A stretch of 64,000 nt of DNA from Caulobacterales bacterium (GTDB lineage: Bacteria; Pseudomonadota; Alphaproteobacteria; Caulobacterales; Caulobacteraceae), in assembly GCA_019510435.1 (NCBI GenBank), contig JAEKKJ010000016.1, positions 465,434 to 529,433 of the forward strand, read 5' to 3'. Of the stretch, positions 1-6,357 are shown piece after piece. The notes below the pieces were generated by a model. The model was not told the origin of the DNA. It did no database searches and was given only the letters and a program-made list of their open reading frames with translations. The first letter of the stretch is position 1, and every line of letters begins with the position of its first letter. A program made the position numbers and the translations under genes.

Positions 1-10
1 GAAGTAAAAT

Positions 11-52
11 CCTCTCCCTCTCCGGCGCTGCGCGCCGGGGGGAGAGGAGGCT
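11..52. repeat. Short palindromic repeat (family C)
   Basis: A C/T-rich arm, a GGCGCTGCGCGCC-like core and a G/A-rich arm form a hairpin just past the 3' end of the minus-strand entericidin gene. A close relative with the same CCTCTCC...GGAGAGG arms lies at 57291-57328. It may act as a terminator or be a REP-like dispersed element. The role is inferred. Confidence 0.6.
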
Positions 53-56
53 GATC

Positions 57-194
57 CTAGTGCTTGGCGTCCTGCGCCGTGTCGGTCACCGCCTTGCCGG
101 CGGAGGAGACATCGCGGCCGGCGCCCGAGACGGTGTTGCAGGCGGTCACGGCCAGGCTGGCGGCGAGCGCGGCCAGCAGCATCACTTTACGCAT
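57..194 (-). CDS. Entericidin A/B family lipoprotein
   Basis: A 45-residue precursor with a short basic start (MRKVM), a hydrophobic stretch and a lipobox-like LAVTAC around residue 19, followed by a small polar tail (NTVSGAGRDVSSAGKAV) typical of entericidin-type lipoproteins. The mature peptide would be a lipid-anchored envelope peptide. The start at 194 has a GGAG about 8 nt upstream; the longer upstream ORF has no such support. A perfect EcfG-type promoter (253-278, minus) sits about 60 nt upstream, so it is probably a general stress response gene. Entericidin-like genes are common GSR targets in alphaproteobacteria; the link here is inferred from the promoter. Confidence 0.85.
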   Translation of the reverse strand: MRKVMLLAALAASLAVTACNTVSGAGRDVSSAGKAVTDTAQDAKH

Positions 195-252
195 GGTGAA
201 ATCTCCGGGGTTTCCCGCCATTTGGGGGGTTCGCGCTATTCGCGACCCCGGC

Positions 253-278
253 AACGCTTCACGCGGCGGCCTGGTTCC
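253..278 (-). promoter_or_regulatory. EcfG-type promoter of the entericidin gene
   Basis: On the minus strand GGAAC (278-274) is followed by a 17-nt spacer and CGTT (256-253). This matches the alphaproteobacterial EcfG/SigT consensus GGAAC-N16/17-CGTT. It overlaps the 3' end of phyK, whose stop is at 259, and points at the entericidin gene. Confidence 0.75.
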
Positions 279-1974
279 CCTGCCGGGGGGGCGCATCGGC
301 CGCCGCGGGGGTCGGGAAGATCAGCCGGGCGGTGACGCCGCCGGCCGCGTTGCGCGTGAGTTCGGCCCGGCCGCGCAGCTGGCGCGCGAAGGCGGTCATC
401 AAGGTCCGGCCGACGCCCGAGGAGACCAGGGCGTCCTCGCCGGCCGACCCATCGTCGCAGATCTCCAGCTCGGCCTCCTGGCCCCGGACCGTGAAGTTCA
501 GCGTCAGGGTGCCGCCGCGGGCGGCGAAGGCGTGCTTCTGCGCGTTGGTGATGGCCTCGACCGCGAACAGGGCCAGGGGCGCGAGGCGGTCGGGATCGAT
601 CACCAGCGGGTCGACCTTCAGCTCCGTCCGCACCGCCAGGCCATGGGTCAGCTCGCCCGAGACCAGCTGGGCGGTGAGCTCCTCCAGGAACGGGCGCAGG
701 TCCACCCGCTTCAGATCGGGGCCCTGGTAGAGCGCGCGGTAGATCAGGGCCAGGGCGGTGATCCGCTGGCGGGTGTCGCTCATCGCCGAGCGGGCGGCCG
801 GGTCGGCCAGGGCCCGCTGCTGCATGTTGAGCAGGCTGGAGATGACCTGCAGGTTGTTCTTCACCCGGTGATGGATCTCGCGCATCAGCGCGTCCTTCTG
901 GGCCAGGCTGTCGCGCAGGGAGGCGTCGCGCCCGACGATGGCGTCGGCCATGTCCTCCAGGGTCTCGGCCAGCTCCCGGATCTCGGGGGGCATCTGCTCG
1001 GCCTGGATCGGGCGCACGCTGAAGCGGCCGCGGGCGTAGAGCATGGCGATCCGCTGCAGGTACTCGATCCAGCGCACCACCACCCGCTCGGTGGCGATCA
1101 TCACCGCCACCAGGGCCAGGGCGAAGGCGATCAAGGGCAGGATGATCCCGGTCAGCGGGTTCAGCCGCGCCCAGGACAAGAGGCCTGGCGAGGCGGCCGA
1201 GAGCACCACATAGACCTCGTCGCCGACCACCGGCGCGGCCGAATAGACCCGGCGGCGGCCCTTGGCGTCGGAGCCGTACCAGACCAGGCTGCCGGAGACC
1301 GCCACCTTGGCCCGCCAGTTGGTCGGCAAGGCGGGGAAGGCGAGGGCGTCGGTGGTCATGATGTAGCGCCCGGTCTTCTCCGCCAGCCCGACCTCGGCGC
1401 CCTTGGGCAGCGAGGGGTCGGTCACCCGAGGCTGCAGGCTGGAAAGGGAGATGACCGCGGCGAAGGCGCCGTCGAAGGCCCGGTCCGGCCCAACGGCCCG
1501 GGCGGCGGTGAGCACCGCGGGCTCGGCGGCATAGGCGGACCCGGGCTCGCGGGTGATGGACACTTCGCTGCCGCCGCGCAGCTGCTGGAACCAGGGCCGC
1601 TCCGCCCGGGACGGGTCGTAGGGCACGTCCGTGGCCGCGCACACCACCCGGCCCAGGCGGTCGAAGCGGATCAGATTGAGGTAGCCCGGGATCCGCGCCG
1701 TCACCTGGGCCAGGCGCTGGGCGCACTGGAAGCCGACCGCGCCAGGCGCCAGGGTCTCCAGCAGCACATTGGCGCTTTCCATCCGCGCCCGGGCGGTGGC
1801 GGCGCTGCGCTCGGCGGCGAAGCCCAGGTTCTGGCGCAGCTCGCGCCCCTCGCGCTCGAAGCTGATGGCGGCCTGCAGCACGCCAAGCAGCAGCACCGGC
1901 AAGAGCGCCGCCGCGAGGGCCGCCGCGAGACGGACCCGGATCGTGCTAAGCGAACTCCAGGGCAGTCGAAGCAT
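259..1974 (-). CDS. phyK: PhyK-type sensor histidine kinase (HisKA_2)
   Basis: 571 residues. A TM helix at about 17-36 and another at about 277-295 bracket a roughly 240-residue periplasmic region resembling a Cache-type sensor. A HAMP-like linker (about 296-350) leads to a HisKA_2 dimerisation domain with EIHHRVKNN (366-374; phosphoacceptor probably H369). The ATP domain has the N-box around ITNAQKHAF (475-483), CDDGSAG (506-512) and GVGRTLM (520-526). The gene lies 12 nt after ecfG in the same direction, so nepR-ecfG-phyK is a probable operon. In Caulobacter, PhyK next to sigT-nepR-phyR phosphorylates PhyR and is required for GSR activation. The assignment rests on domain type plus this context. 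Confidence 0.88.
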   Translation of the reverse strand: MLRLPWSSLSTIRVRLAAALAAALLPVLLLGVLQAAISFEREGRELRQNLGFAAERSAATARARMESANVLLETLAPGAVGFQCAQRLAQVTARIPGYLNLIRFDRLGRVVCAATDVPYDPSRAERPWFQQLRGGSEVSITREPGSAYAAEPAVLTAARAVGPDRAFDGAFAAVISLSSLQPRVTDPSLPKGAEVGLAEKTGRYIMTTDALAFPALPTNWRAKVAVSGSLVWYGSDAKGRRRVYSAAPVVGDEVYVVLSAASPGLLSWARLNPLTGIILPLIAFALALVAVMIATERVVVRWIEYLQRIAMLYARGRFSVRPIQAEQMPPEIRELAETLEDMADAIVGRDASLRDSLAQKDALMREIHHRVKNNLQVISSLLNMQQRALADPAARSAMSDTRQRITALALIYRALYQGPDLKRVDLRPFLEELTAQLVSGELTHGLAVRTELKVDPLVIDPDRLAPLALFAVEAITNAQKHAFAARGGTLTLNFTVRGQEAELEICDDGSAGEDALVSSGVGRTLMTAFARQLRGRAELTRNAAGGVTARLIFPTPAAADAPPRQGNQAAA

Positions 1975-1986
1975 CGAATGGCCGTC

Positions 1987-2607
1987 CTACCGGACGGTGC
2001 TTAAACGCTCCGCGTCGGCCAGGATAGACCGCATGGCGTCTCCGGCGGCCGCCCCGTCCCGATCGTACTTGCCGTCCTCGAGGATGGCGTGGAGCGCGCG
2101 GCGGGCCCGGCTGACCCGGCTCTTCACGGTGCCGACGGCGCAGCCGCAGATCTCAGCCGCCTCCTCGTAGGCGAAGCCGCCGGCGCCCACCAGGATCAGC
2201 GCTTCACGCTGTTCGGCGGGCAGCATGGCCAGACCCTGGCGCAGCTCGTCCAGCGCCACGGGGGCCTCCGGATCGTCCACGGCCACCAGGGTCCGCTCGG
2301 CGGCCTCCTGGTCCAGCTGGCTCTGGCGCCACGAGCGGCGCTTCTCCGAATAGAACTGGTTGCGCAGGATCATGAAGGTCCAGGCCTTCATGTTCGTGCC
2401 CATCTGGAAACTGGCGCGCGCGTCCCAGGCCTTCATCATGGCGTCCTGCGCCAGGTCGTCGGCCGCGGTGGGATCGCCGCACAGGGTGCGGGCGAAGGCG
2501 CGCAGGTGCGGGATCAGCTGCACCAGCTCGCGCTTGAAGCTGGCGTCGTCCGCGGCGGTGCGCTCGGCCCGCTGCAGGGGCTTCTCGGCAGGCTTTTCGG
2601 CGTCCAT
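1987..2607 (-). CDS. ecfG: EcfG family RNA polymerase sigma factor (SigT)
   Basis: 206 residues. Region 2 contains LRAFARTLCGDPTAADDLAQD and a NMKAWTFMILRNQF segment; region 4 has LPAEQREALILV and the HTH core AEICGCAVGTVKSRVSRAR. This is the classic EcfG (ECF15) pattern. The ATG at 2607 overlaps the nepR stop (TAATG), indicating translational coupling; a longer ORF reaching 2952 would overrun nepR and is rejected. Neighbours nepR, phyR and phyK confirm its role as the GSR sigma factor, held by NepR and released when phosphorylated PhyR binds NepR. Nine promoters matching its consensus lie within the first 9.1 kb. Confidence 0.95.
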   Translation of the reverse strand: MDAEKPAEKPLQRAERTAADDASFKRELVQLIPHLRAFARTLCGDPTAADDLAQDAMMKAWDARASFQMGTNMKAWTFMILRNQFYSEKRRSWRQSQLDQEAAERTLVAVDDPEAPVALDELRQGLAMLPAEQREALILVGAGGFAYEEAAEICGCAVGTVKSRVSRARRALHAILEDGKYDRDGAAAGDAMRSILADAERLSTVR

Positions 2608-2795
2608 TAAGCCTTCTCCGAGCCGCGATCGTCGGCGCGCCGCAAGATCTCGAGGAACTCGTCCGGCACGTCTTCGTTCACGACTTCGTCGAACATCTGG
2701 CGCAGGCGCACGCCGATCGCCTGCTGCCGCAGGCGGGCTTCGTCCAGAGCTGCGGACGCCTTTCGGCGCTCCGCTAACGGGCGTTGTTCGATCAT
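2607..2795 (-). CDS. nepR: NepR anti-sigma factor
   Basis: 62 residues from the ATG at 2795. The core IGVRLRQMFDEVVNEDVPDEF followed by LEIL matches the NepR signature (two helices that bind sigma EcfG or the PhyR sigma-like domain). A GGGAG lies about 17 nt upstream of this start. An upstream in-frame ATG at 2864 would give 85 residues; the shorter form matches the size I expect for NepR, so it is preferred. It overlaps the ecfG start by 1 nt. The divergent promoter pair at 2905-2943 drives this operon and phyR. Confidence 0.92.
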   Translation of the reverse strand: MIEQRPLAERRKASAALDEARLRQQAIGVRLRQMFDEVVNEDVPDEFLEILRRADDRGSEKA

Positions 2796-2904
2796 ATTGT
2801 CGGCGCCCCGCTCCCGCGAAGGCCGCCCCCTCTCGTGGTCGTTCTTGCCGCTCAACGCCTTCATCCCGCAACGGGTTCCCGTACCCTGGGCACAAGATGC
2901 GGAA

Positions 2905-2930
2905 AACCGCGGCGATTGGGAACCGGTTCC
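2905..2930 (-). promoter_or_regulatory. EcfG-type promoter of nepR-ecfG-phyK
   Basis: On the minus strand GGAAC (2930-2926), a 17-nt spacer, then GGTT (2908-2905), one base off CGTT. It overlaps the opposite-strand phyR promoter through the palindrome GGGAACCGGTTCCC (2918-2931), implying autoregulation of the sigma factor. Confidence 0.7.
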
Positions 2931-2943
2931 CAGGCCCCACGTT
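2919..2943 (+). promoter_or_regulatory. EcfG-type promoter of phyR
   Basis: GGAAC (2919-2923), a 16-nt spacer, then CGTT (2940-2943): a perfect match to the EcfG consensus, about 80 nt upstream of the phyR start. Its -35 shares the palindrome 2918-2931 with the divergent nepR promoter. Confidence 0.82.
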
Positions 2944-3024
2944 TGCGATCATGATGGGGTCCGGCCAGGGCGCGTATCTTCCTGCCGGGCTGCCGTTTCC
3001 GAAACTGAACGGGAGGGGTCACCC

Positions 3025-3825
3025 TTGAGTCTTCTTGCCCGACTGGCGCCGCATCTTCCCTACGTGCGCCGCTATGCGCGCGCCCTGACTGGCGACCAGA
3101 CGACCGGCGACCACTATGTGCGGGTGGCCCTGGAGGCGTTGGCGGCCGGCGAGCGCACGCTCGAGGACAGCATGACGCCGCGCGTCGCGCTCTATCACGT
3201 CTTCCACGCCATCTGGTGCACCTCGGGGGCCCAGCTCGAAGGGCCTAGCGAGGACGACGGCTATGTGGACGACACCACGCGCCGCCTCATGCGCATCGCG
3301 CCGCGCTCGCGCCAGGCGTTCCTGCTGACCGCGCTGGAAGGCTTCACGCCGTCCGAGGCCGCCCAGATCCTGGACACCGACTTCCCCGACGTGGAGCGGC
3401 TGATCGCCGAGGCCCAGGCCGAGATCGACGCCGAGCTGGCCACCGACGTCCTGATCATCGAGGACGAGCCGGTGATCGCCGCCGACATCGAGGCCCTGGT
3501 CACCGAGCTGGGCCACACGGTGGTCGACATCGCCGCCACCCGCACCGAGGCGGTGGATGCGGTGGCGCGCAAGACGCCGGGGCTGGTGCTGGCCGACATC
3601 CAGCTGGCCGACGGCTCGTCGGGCATCGACGCGGTGAAGGACATCCTGCAGCGCTACGACGTGCCCGTGATCTTCATCACCGCCTTCCCCGAGCGGCTGC
3701 TGACCGGGGAGCGGCCGGAGCCGACCTTCCTGATCACCAAGCCGTTCCAGCCCGAGACGGTGAAGGCCGCGATCGGCCAGGCCCTGTTCTTCCACCCGCG
3801 CAAGGCCAGCCGCCAGGCGGCCTGA
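3025..3825 (+). CDS. phyR: PhyR response regulator, anti-anti-sigma factor
   Basis: 266 residues from a TTG at 3025, with a strong GGGAGGGG at 3011-3018. This gives the start MSLLARLAPHLPYVRRYARA and exactly the length I recall for Caulobacter PhyR. Residues 1-135 are a sigma-like (EcfG-mimic) domain. Residues 141-256 are a receiver with IIEDEP (144-149), phosphoacceptor D191 in VLADIQLADG and K239 in ITKPF. When phosphorylated, the sigma-like domain sequesters NepR and frees EcfG. It is transcribed divergently from nepR-ecfG under its own EcfG promoter and followed by an intrinsic terminator. Confidence 0.96.
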   Translation: MSLLARLAPHLPYVRRYARALTGDQTTGDHYVRVALEALAAGERTLEDSMTPRVALYHVFHAIWCTSGAQLEGPSEDDGYVDDTTRRLMRIAPRSRQAFLLTALEGFTPSEAAQILDTDFPDVERLIAEAQAEIDAELATDVLIIEDEPVIAADIEALVTELGHTVVDIAATRTEAVDAVARKTPGLVLADIQLADGSSGIDAVKDILQRYDVPVIFITAFPERLLTGERPEPTFLITKPFQPETVKAAIGQALFFHPRKASRQAA

Positions 3826-3850
3826 ACCGGCGGATATCGTCCCAACAAGA

Positions 3851-3881
3851 AGGGCGCCGCGGCGATCGCGGCGCCCTTTTT
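3851..3881 (+). terminator. Intrinsic terminator of phyR
   Basis: GGGCGCCGC and GCGGCGCCC form a 9-bp GC stem around GGCGATC, followed by TTTTT (3877-3881), 25 nt after the phyR stop. Confidence 0.85.
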
Positions 3882-3918
3882 CGTGCGGCCCTTGCTGGGG
3901 CTGGACCGCGGCCGGCCG

Positions 3919-4176
3919 CTATTGGTTGGCGCGCTCAGCGGACGGCGTCGCGGGCTGCGGCGCCGGGGTCTGGGAGCCCGGTGCGGCGACGCGTTCCTGG
4001 CCGGGGCCAGCCGGACCCGGATGGGTGTCGGCGCGCCAGGCCCAGGCGGCGAACATGCCGAGGGCGGCGAGCAGGGTGCTGAACACCAGCACCCAGAACA
4101 CGTGGCGGCCCCAGCGCCCCTGCCGCGCCCGCGTCGTCGTCGTGGTGGCGGGCCGCGGGGTGTCTTGGGAGGTCAT
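3919..4176 (-). CDS. Small single-TM protein, unnamed
   Basis: 85 residues. A polar Thr/Arg-rich N-terminus (MTSQDTPRPATTTTTRARQG) precedes one TM helix (about residues 28-46, VFWVLVFSTLLAALGMFAAW), then a Pro/Ala-rich tail. I do not recognise a family. The ATG at 4176 has AAGGAG 6 nt upstream and lies 10 nt after the end of the upstream co-directional ORF (4187-4399), so the two form an operon under the EcfG-type promoter at 4450-4474. A stress-induced inner-membrane protein is the best inference. Confidence 0.7.
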   Translation of the reverse strand: MTSQDTPRPATTTTTRARQGRWGRHVFWVLVFSTLLAALGMFAAWAWRADTHPGPAGPGQERVAAPGSQTPAPQPATPSAERANQ

Positions 4177-4186
4177 CGAAGGCTCC

Positions 4187-4399
4187 TTACTCGGAGGGGA
4201 AATAGCTGAAGGGGCCGGTGGCGGCCTCGCCGGCCACGCGGTCCCCATGCGGCGCGGTGAGCGCGCCGAACACGCCGCTGGCCAGCGCGAGGCTGGCGAT
4301 GGCGACGAGGATGCCGAGGCGACGGCGCTGGGCCTGTTCGCGCACGCTGGGGGTGCGCGCGAGCTTCAGGCCTCGGTCGGCGGTGAAGGAGCTGCGCAT
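4187..4399 (-). CDS. Small single-TM protein, unnamed
   Basis: 70 residues. A basic N-terminal half (VREQAQRRR) is followed by a TM segment (LGILVAIASLALASGVFGAL) and a short tail ending YFPSE. The ATG at 4399 has an AAAGGG upstream; the longer ORF to 4501 would run through the EcfG promoter and is rejected. No known family is recognised. It is the first gene after a perfect EcfG-type promoter, so it is probably GSR-controlled with the next gene. Confidence 0.65.
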   Translation of the reverse strand: MRSSFTADRGLKLARTPSVREQAQRRRLGILVAIASLALASGVFGALTAPHGDRVAGEAATGPFSYFPSE

Positions 4400-4449
4400 G
4401 CGGACGCCCTTTCGGATGCGGGCGCGCCTGGCGGGCCCGACAGCCACGT

Positions 4450-4474
4450 AACGCGTGCGCCTGGGCGGTGTTCC
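4450..4474 (-). promoter_or_regulatory. EcfG-type promoter of the two-gene small membrane protein operon
   Basis: On the minus strand GGAAC (4474-4470), a 16-nt spacer, then CGTT (4453-4450), a perfect consensus match, about 50 nt upstream of the ORF start at 4399. Confidence 0.78.
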
Positions 4475-4582
4475 GGCGGCACGGCGAAGCCGCGATCCCA
4501 TCGAAATACCTGATCTTTTGTTAAGCTTTGCAGGGACGCCCCAAGCACAGTGAAAAATTCGCCAAAAAAGTTGCTTTGGGCC

Positions 4583-4607
4583 GGAACGGTTGGAGGGGCT
4601 GTGTGTT
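4583..4607 (+). promoter_or_regulatory. EcfG-type promoter of the GsrN-like RNA
   Basis: GGAAC (4583-4587), a 16-nt spacer, then TGTT (4604-4607). The fit is one base from consensus. No protein ORF starts close downstream; a structured C-rich RNA does. Confidence 0.7.
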
Positions 4608-4612
4608 TCTAT

Positions 4613-4690
4613 GTCTGCGGAGGCGGCGACGCCCCCCCCGACTTGAGGCTGGCGAGCACGCCAGTCTGCCGTCTCCGCAACCCCTTTTCT
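4613..4690 (+). ncRNA. gsrN: Candidate GsrN-like stress sRNA
   Basis: Downstream of an EcfG-type promoter, 12-nt arms TGCGGAGGCGGC (4616-4627) and GCCGTCTCCGCA (4668-4679) pair with one mismatch. Between them lie a run of eight C (4632-4639) and a small hairpin CTGGCG-AGCA-CGCCAG (4649-4664). A T-tract (4685-4688) follows. Caulobacter GsrN is a SigT-dependent sRNA that acts through a C-rich loop on targets such as katG and is terminated intrinsically; this element shows those traits. Homology and the exact ends are inferred; the 5' end is estimated from the promoter. Confidence 0.6.
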
Positions 4691-4704
4691 CGATGATGCA
4701 CACT

Positions 4705-4816
4705 GGGCCGGTCTTAAGGACCGGCCCTTCCTTTGTGCTCGACCAGGTGGGCCGGTCTTAAGAACCGGCCCTTCCTTTTGTGCCCAACCAGATGGGCCGG
4801 TCTCAAGGACCGCCCC
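4705..4816. repeat. Three tandem hairpin repeats (about 45 bp period)
   Basis: Three copies of a hairpin GGGCCGGTC-TTAAG-GACCGGCCC (stems 4705-4727, 4749-4771, 4794-4816) with near-identical linkers (TTCCTTT, then about 13 nt ending ACCAG). The second copy has AGAACC and the third CCGCCCC, so they diverge in single bases. Each stem is followed by T-rich sequence, so serial termination of the upstream RNA is plausible. The overlapping ORF at 4714-4938 is just translated repeat. Confidence 0.8.
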
Positions 4817-4856
4817 GTCCTTGTCGGCGCGAGCCCGTCGCCGCCTTTTTTTGAAA

Positions 4857-4935
4857 AACCGCAGAGATCGCGGAGATGCGCCGAGAGCGCGCCGGATGCT
4901 GGGCCGCTCTGCGTATCTCTGCGATCTCCGCGGTT
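4857..4935. repeat. Long imperfect inverted repeat
   Basis: 24-nt arms at 4857-4880 and 4912-4935 are inverted copies with three mismatches, built from the unit CGCAGAGATCGCGGAGAT; loop 31 nt. This CGCAGAGA-type unit resembles interspersed palindromes seen in many bacterial genomes. It sits between the tandem hairpins and the 3' end of the OmpA-like gene. No gene is seen. Confidence 0.75.
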
Positions 4936-4973
4936 CAAAACGGGCTGCGCCCGGACCGCGGCGATGGAGTTCG

Positions 4974-5429
4974 CTACTTCGGCTTGGCGAGGCGCAGGGT
5001 GATGTCGGCGCGGCGGCGGACGGGCTGGACCTTGCCGTCGGCGGTGACGGCGCCGGCCTGGCCGGCGGCGGTGAGGTCGTAGGTGGGGGCGGGCAGGCGC
5101 GCCTTGATCAGGGCCTCGGCCACCGAGGCGGTGCGCTTGCGCGAGAGCTCGAAGTTGGCGGCCGGATCGCCCGCGGCGTCGGCCAGCCCCACCACCGACA
5201 CCGACACGACGCGACAGCCGCGCGCCTGCTGGGCGGCCGCGGCGATCACCTTGCGACCCTCCGGGGTGAGGCTGGCCGCGTCGGCGTCGAAATAGACCGG
5301 CACGGTGATGTCCTGGCAGGCGGGCGGCGTGCGCACCAGCCGATGGCCCATGCCCTGCATCGAGGCGCAGCCCGCAAGGCCGGCCCCTACGGCCAGAGCC
5401 ACTCCCGTGGCCAGGACGATCCGCTTCAT
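4974..5429 (-). CDS. OmpA-family outer-membrane lipoprotein
   Basis: 151 residues. The signal peptide MKRIVLATGVALAVGAGLAGC has a lipobox with Cys at about 21. The rest is an OmpA-C domain: VYFDADAASLTPEGRKVI, then the ELSRKRTASVAEALI peptidoglycan-binding segment with conserved Arg residues. The likely role is a lipid-anchored protein that grips peptidoglycan. The start at 5429 has GGAGGG upstream; the longer ORF (to 5489) is rejected. It follows the glycine-zipper lipoprotein gene (75-nt gap containing a hairpin) and may share its EcfG promoter. Confidence 0.82.
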   Translation of the reverse strand: MKRIVLATGVALAVGAGLAGCASMQGMGHRLVRTPPACQDITVPVYFDADAASLTPEGRKVIAAAAQQARGCRVVSVSVVGLADAAGDPAANFELSRKRTASVAEALIKARLPAPTYDLTAAGQAGAVTADGKVQPVRRRADITLRLAKPK

Positions 5430-5444
5430 GTCAGCCCTCCAAAG

Positions 5445-5476
5445 CAGAAAGGGCGGCCGGAGGCTCCGACCGCCCT
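5445..5476 (-). terminator. Hairpin between the two lipoprotein genes
   Basis: GGGCGGCCGGAG (5451-5462) pairs with CTCCGACCGCCC (5464-5475); read on the minus strand the stem is followed by CTTTCTGC. The T-tract is weak, so it may be an attenuator rather than a full terminator between 5505 and 5429. Confidence 0.5.
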
Positions 5477-5504
5477 TCACGCTGTTCAAAGCGTCCGCTG
5501 GTGA

Positions 5505-5846
5505 TCAGCGGGGCGTGCCGTTTTCCCAATAGTAACGCCCGGTGCCCGGGTCGTAGTAGTAATAGCGGCCCGCGCGCTCGTCATAGTACTGGCGGCGGCT
5601 GGGGGTGCTGGCGCCGCAGCCGCCTTCGTCGCGGCAGCCCTTCACGGCGCCCACGGTGCCGCCGACGGCCGCGCCGACCGCGGCCCCCGTGCCGACGCCG
5701 ATGTCGCCCGAGACGGCGCCGATCGCCGCGCCGCCAAGCGCGCCGATGGCCGCCCCGCCCAGGGCGCTGCGTTCCGTATGGCCTGTGGTGGTGCAGCCGG
5801 CGGCGAGGACGCCAGCCGCGGCGAGGGCGAGAATAGGCTTCATCAT
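5505..5846 (-). CDS. Glycine-zipper lipoprotein
   Basis: 113 residues. A lipoprotein signal (MMKPILALAAAGVLAAGC, Cys18) precedes a GxxxG-rich glycine zipper (about residues 30-67, GGAAIGALGGAAIGAVSG) and a Tyr-rich C-terminus with two RYYYYDPGTGRYYW-like half-repeats. Glycine-zipper lipoproteins of the YMGG/SlyB type sit at the outer membrane. The double ATG at 5841-5846 has AAAGGAG about 10 nt upstream. A perfect EcfG promoter lies at 5885-5909 (minus), so GSR control is likely. Confidence 0.82.
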   Translation of the reverse strand: MMKPILALAAAGVLAAGCTTTGHTERSALGGAAIGALGGAAIGAVSGDIGVGTGAAVGAAVGGTVGAVKGCRDEGGCGASTPSRRQYYDERAGRYYYYDPGTGRYYWENGTPR

Positions 5847-5884
5847 GCCGAAAGCTCTCCTTTGGGGTGTCCCCTGGCCGCCCA

Positions 5885-5909
5885 AACGCATTGCCACCTG
5901 CGCAGTTCC
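5885..5909 (-). promoter_or_regulatory. EcfG-type promoter of the glycine-zipper lipoprotein gene
   Basis: Minus strand GGAAC (5909-5905), a 16-nt spacer, then CGTT (5888-5885): perfect match. It lies back to back with the plus-strand promoter at 5914-5938, only 4 nt apart. Confidence 0.8.
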
Positions 5910-5913
5910 GCCC

Positions 5914-5938
5914 GGAACCAAGGGCGCAGCCTGCCGTT
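5914..5938 (+). promoter_or_regulatory. EcfG-type promoter of the membrane protein at 5973
   Basis: GGAAC (5914-5918), a 16-nt spacer, then CGTT (5935-5938): perfect match. The expected transcript start near 5945 leaves a leader of about 28 nt before the GTG at 5973. Confidence 0.8.
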
Positions 5939-5972
5939 GCAGGGGCGCACAACCTTGTCGGAGATCAAAGCC

Positions 5973-6308
5973 GTGACCTCTTATAGCGACCGCGATGCGA
6001 TCCGCGACGAGCGCGCGGATCTCCGCGACGCCTACCAGCGCGGCCGCGACGACGCGCGGTCTGCGCGCCGGCGGCACCCCTTCCTGATGACCCTGACGAT
6101 CCTGATCGCCGCCGTGGGGCTGGTGGTCCTGGCCCTGGCGGCCGTGAACGGCTCGTTCGGCAGCGCGGGCGCGGTGATGGACCGCGGCCTTGCCACCGCC
6201 GCCGACAAGGCCGAACCTGCCGCCCGCAACGCCGCGGACCAGGCCAGCCAGGCCGTACGCAGCGCCACCACCCAGGACAGGACCGACCCGGCTGCCACCC
6301 CCCGCTAG
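5973..6308 (+). CDS. Single-TM stress-associated membrane protein, unnamed
   Basis: 111 residues from a GTG at 5973 with a GGAG 9 nt upstream. A charged N-terminus rich in Asp and Arg (DRDAIRDERADLRDAYQRGRDD) is followed by one TM helix (about 38-58, FLMTLTILIAAVGLVVLALA) and an Ala-rich, probably helical tail. A TTG at 5955 is an alternative start but would leave almost no leader after the mapped promoter. No family is recognised. The upstream promoter is a perfect EcfG match, divergent from the glycine-zipper gene, so stress induction is likely. Confidence 0.72.
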   Translation: MTSYSDRDAIRDERADLRDAYQRGRDDARSARRRHPFLMTLTILIAAVGLVVLALAAVNGSFGSAGAVMDRGLATAADKAEPAARNAADQASQAVRSATTQDRTDPAATPR

Positions 6309-6357
6309 GCAGAGTTCCGCCAGCCCTGAACCTCCCGCGCCGGCGCGATTTCGCCGG

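Noticed and set aside
64..2004. Long plus-strand ORF of 646 codons opposite phyK
   Set aside because: It is rich in Gly, Arg, Ala, Pro and His with no domain, and antisense to a well-defined kinase. High-GC DNA gives such shadow frames routinely.
2607..2952. Upstream extension of ecfG to 2952
   Set aside because: It would overlap all of nepR and the promoter region; the ATG at 2607 coupled to the nepR stop is far better.
4705..4816. Possible CRISPR array
   Set aside because: Only three units, each unit is a self-complementary hairpin, linkers are near-identical, and there are no cas genes nearby.
4714..4938. Minus-strand ORF with repeated FLRPAHLVEH units
   Set aside because: It is the translation of the tandem hairpins; no ribosome site or domain.
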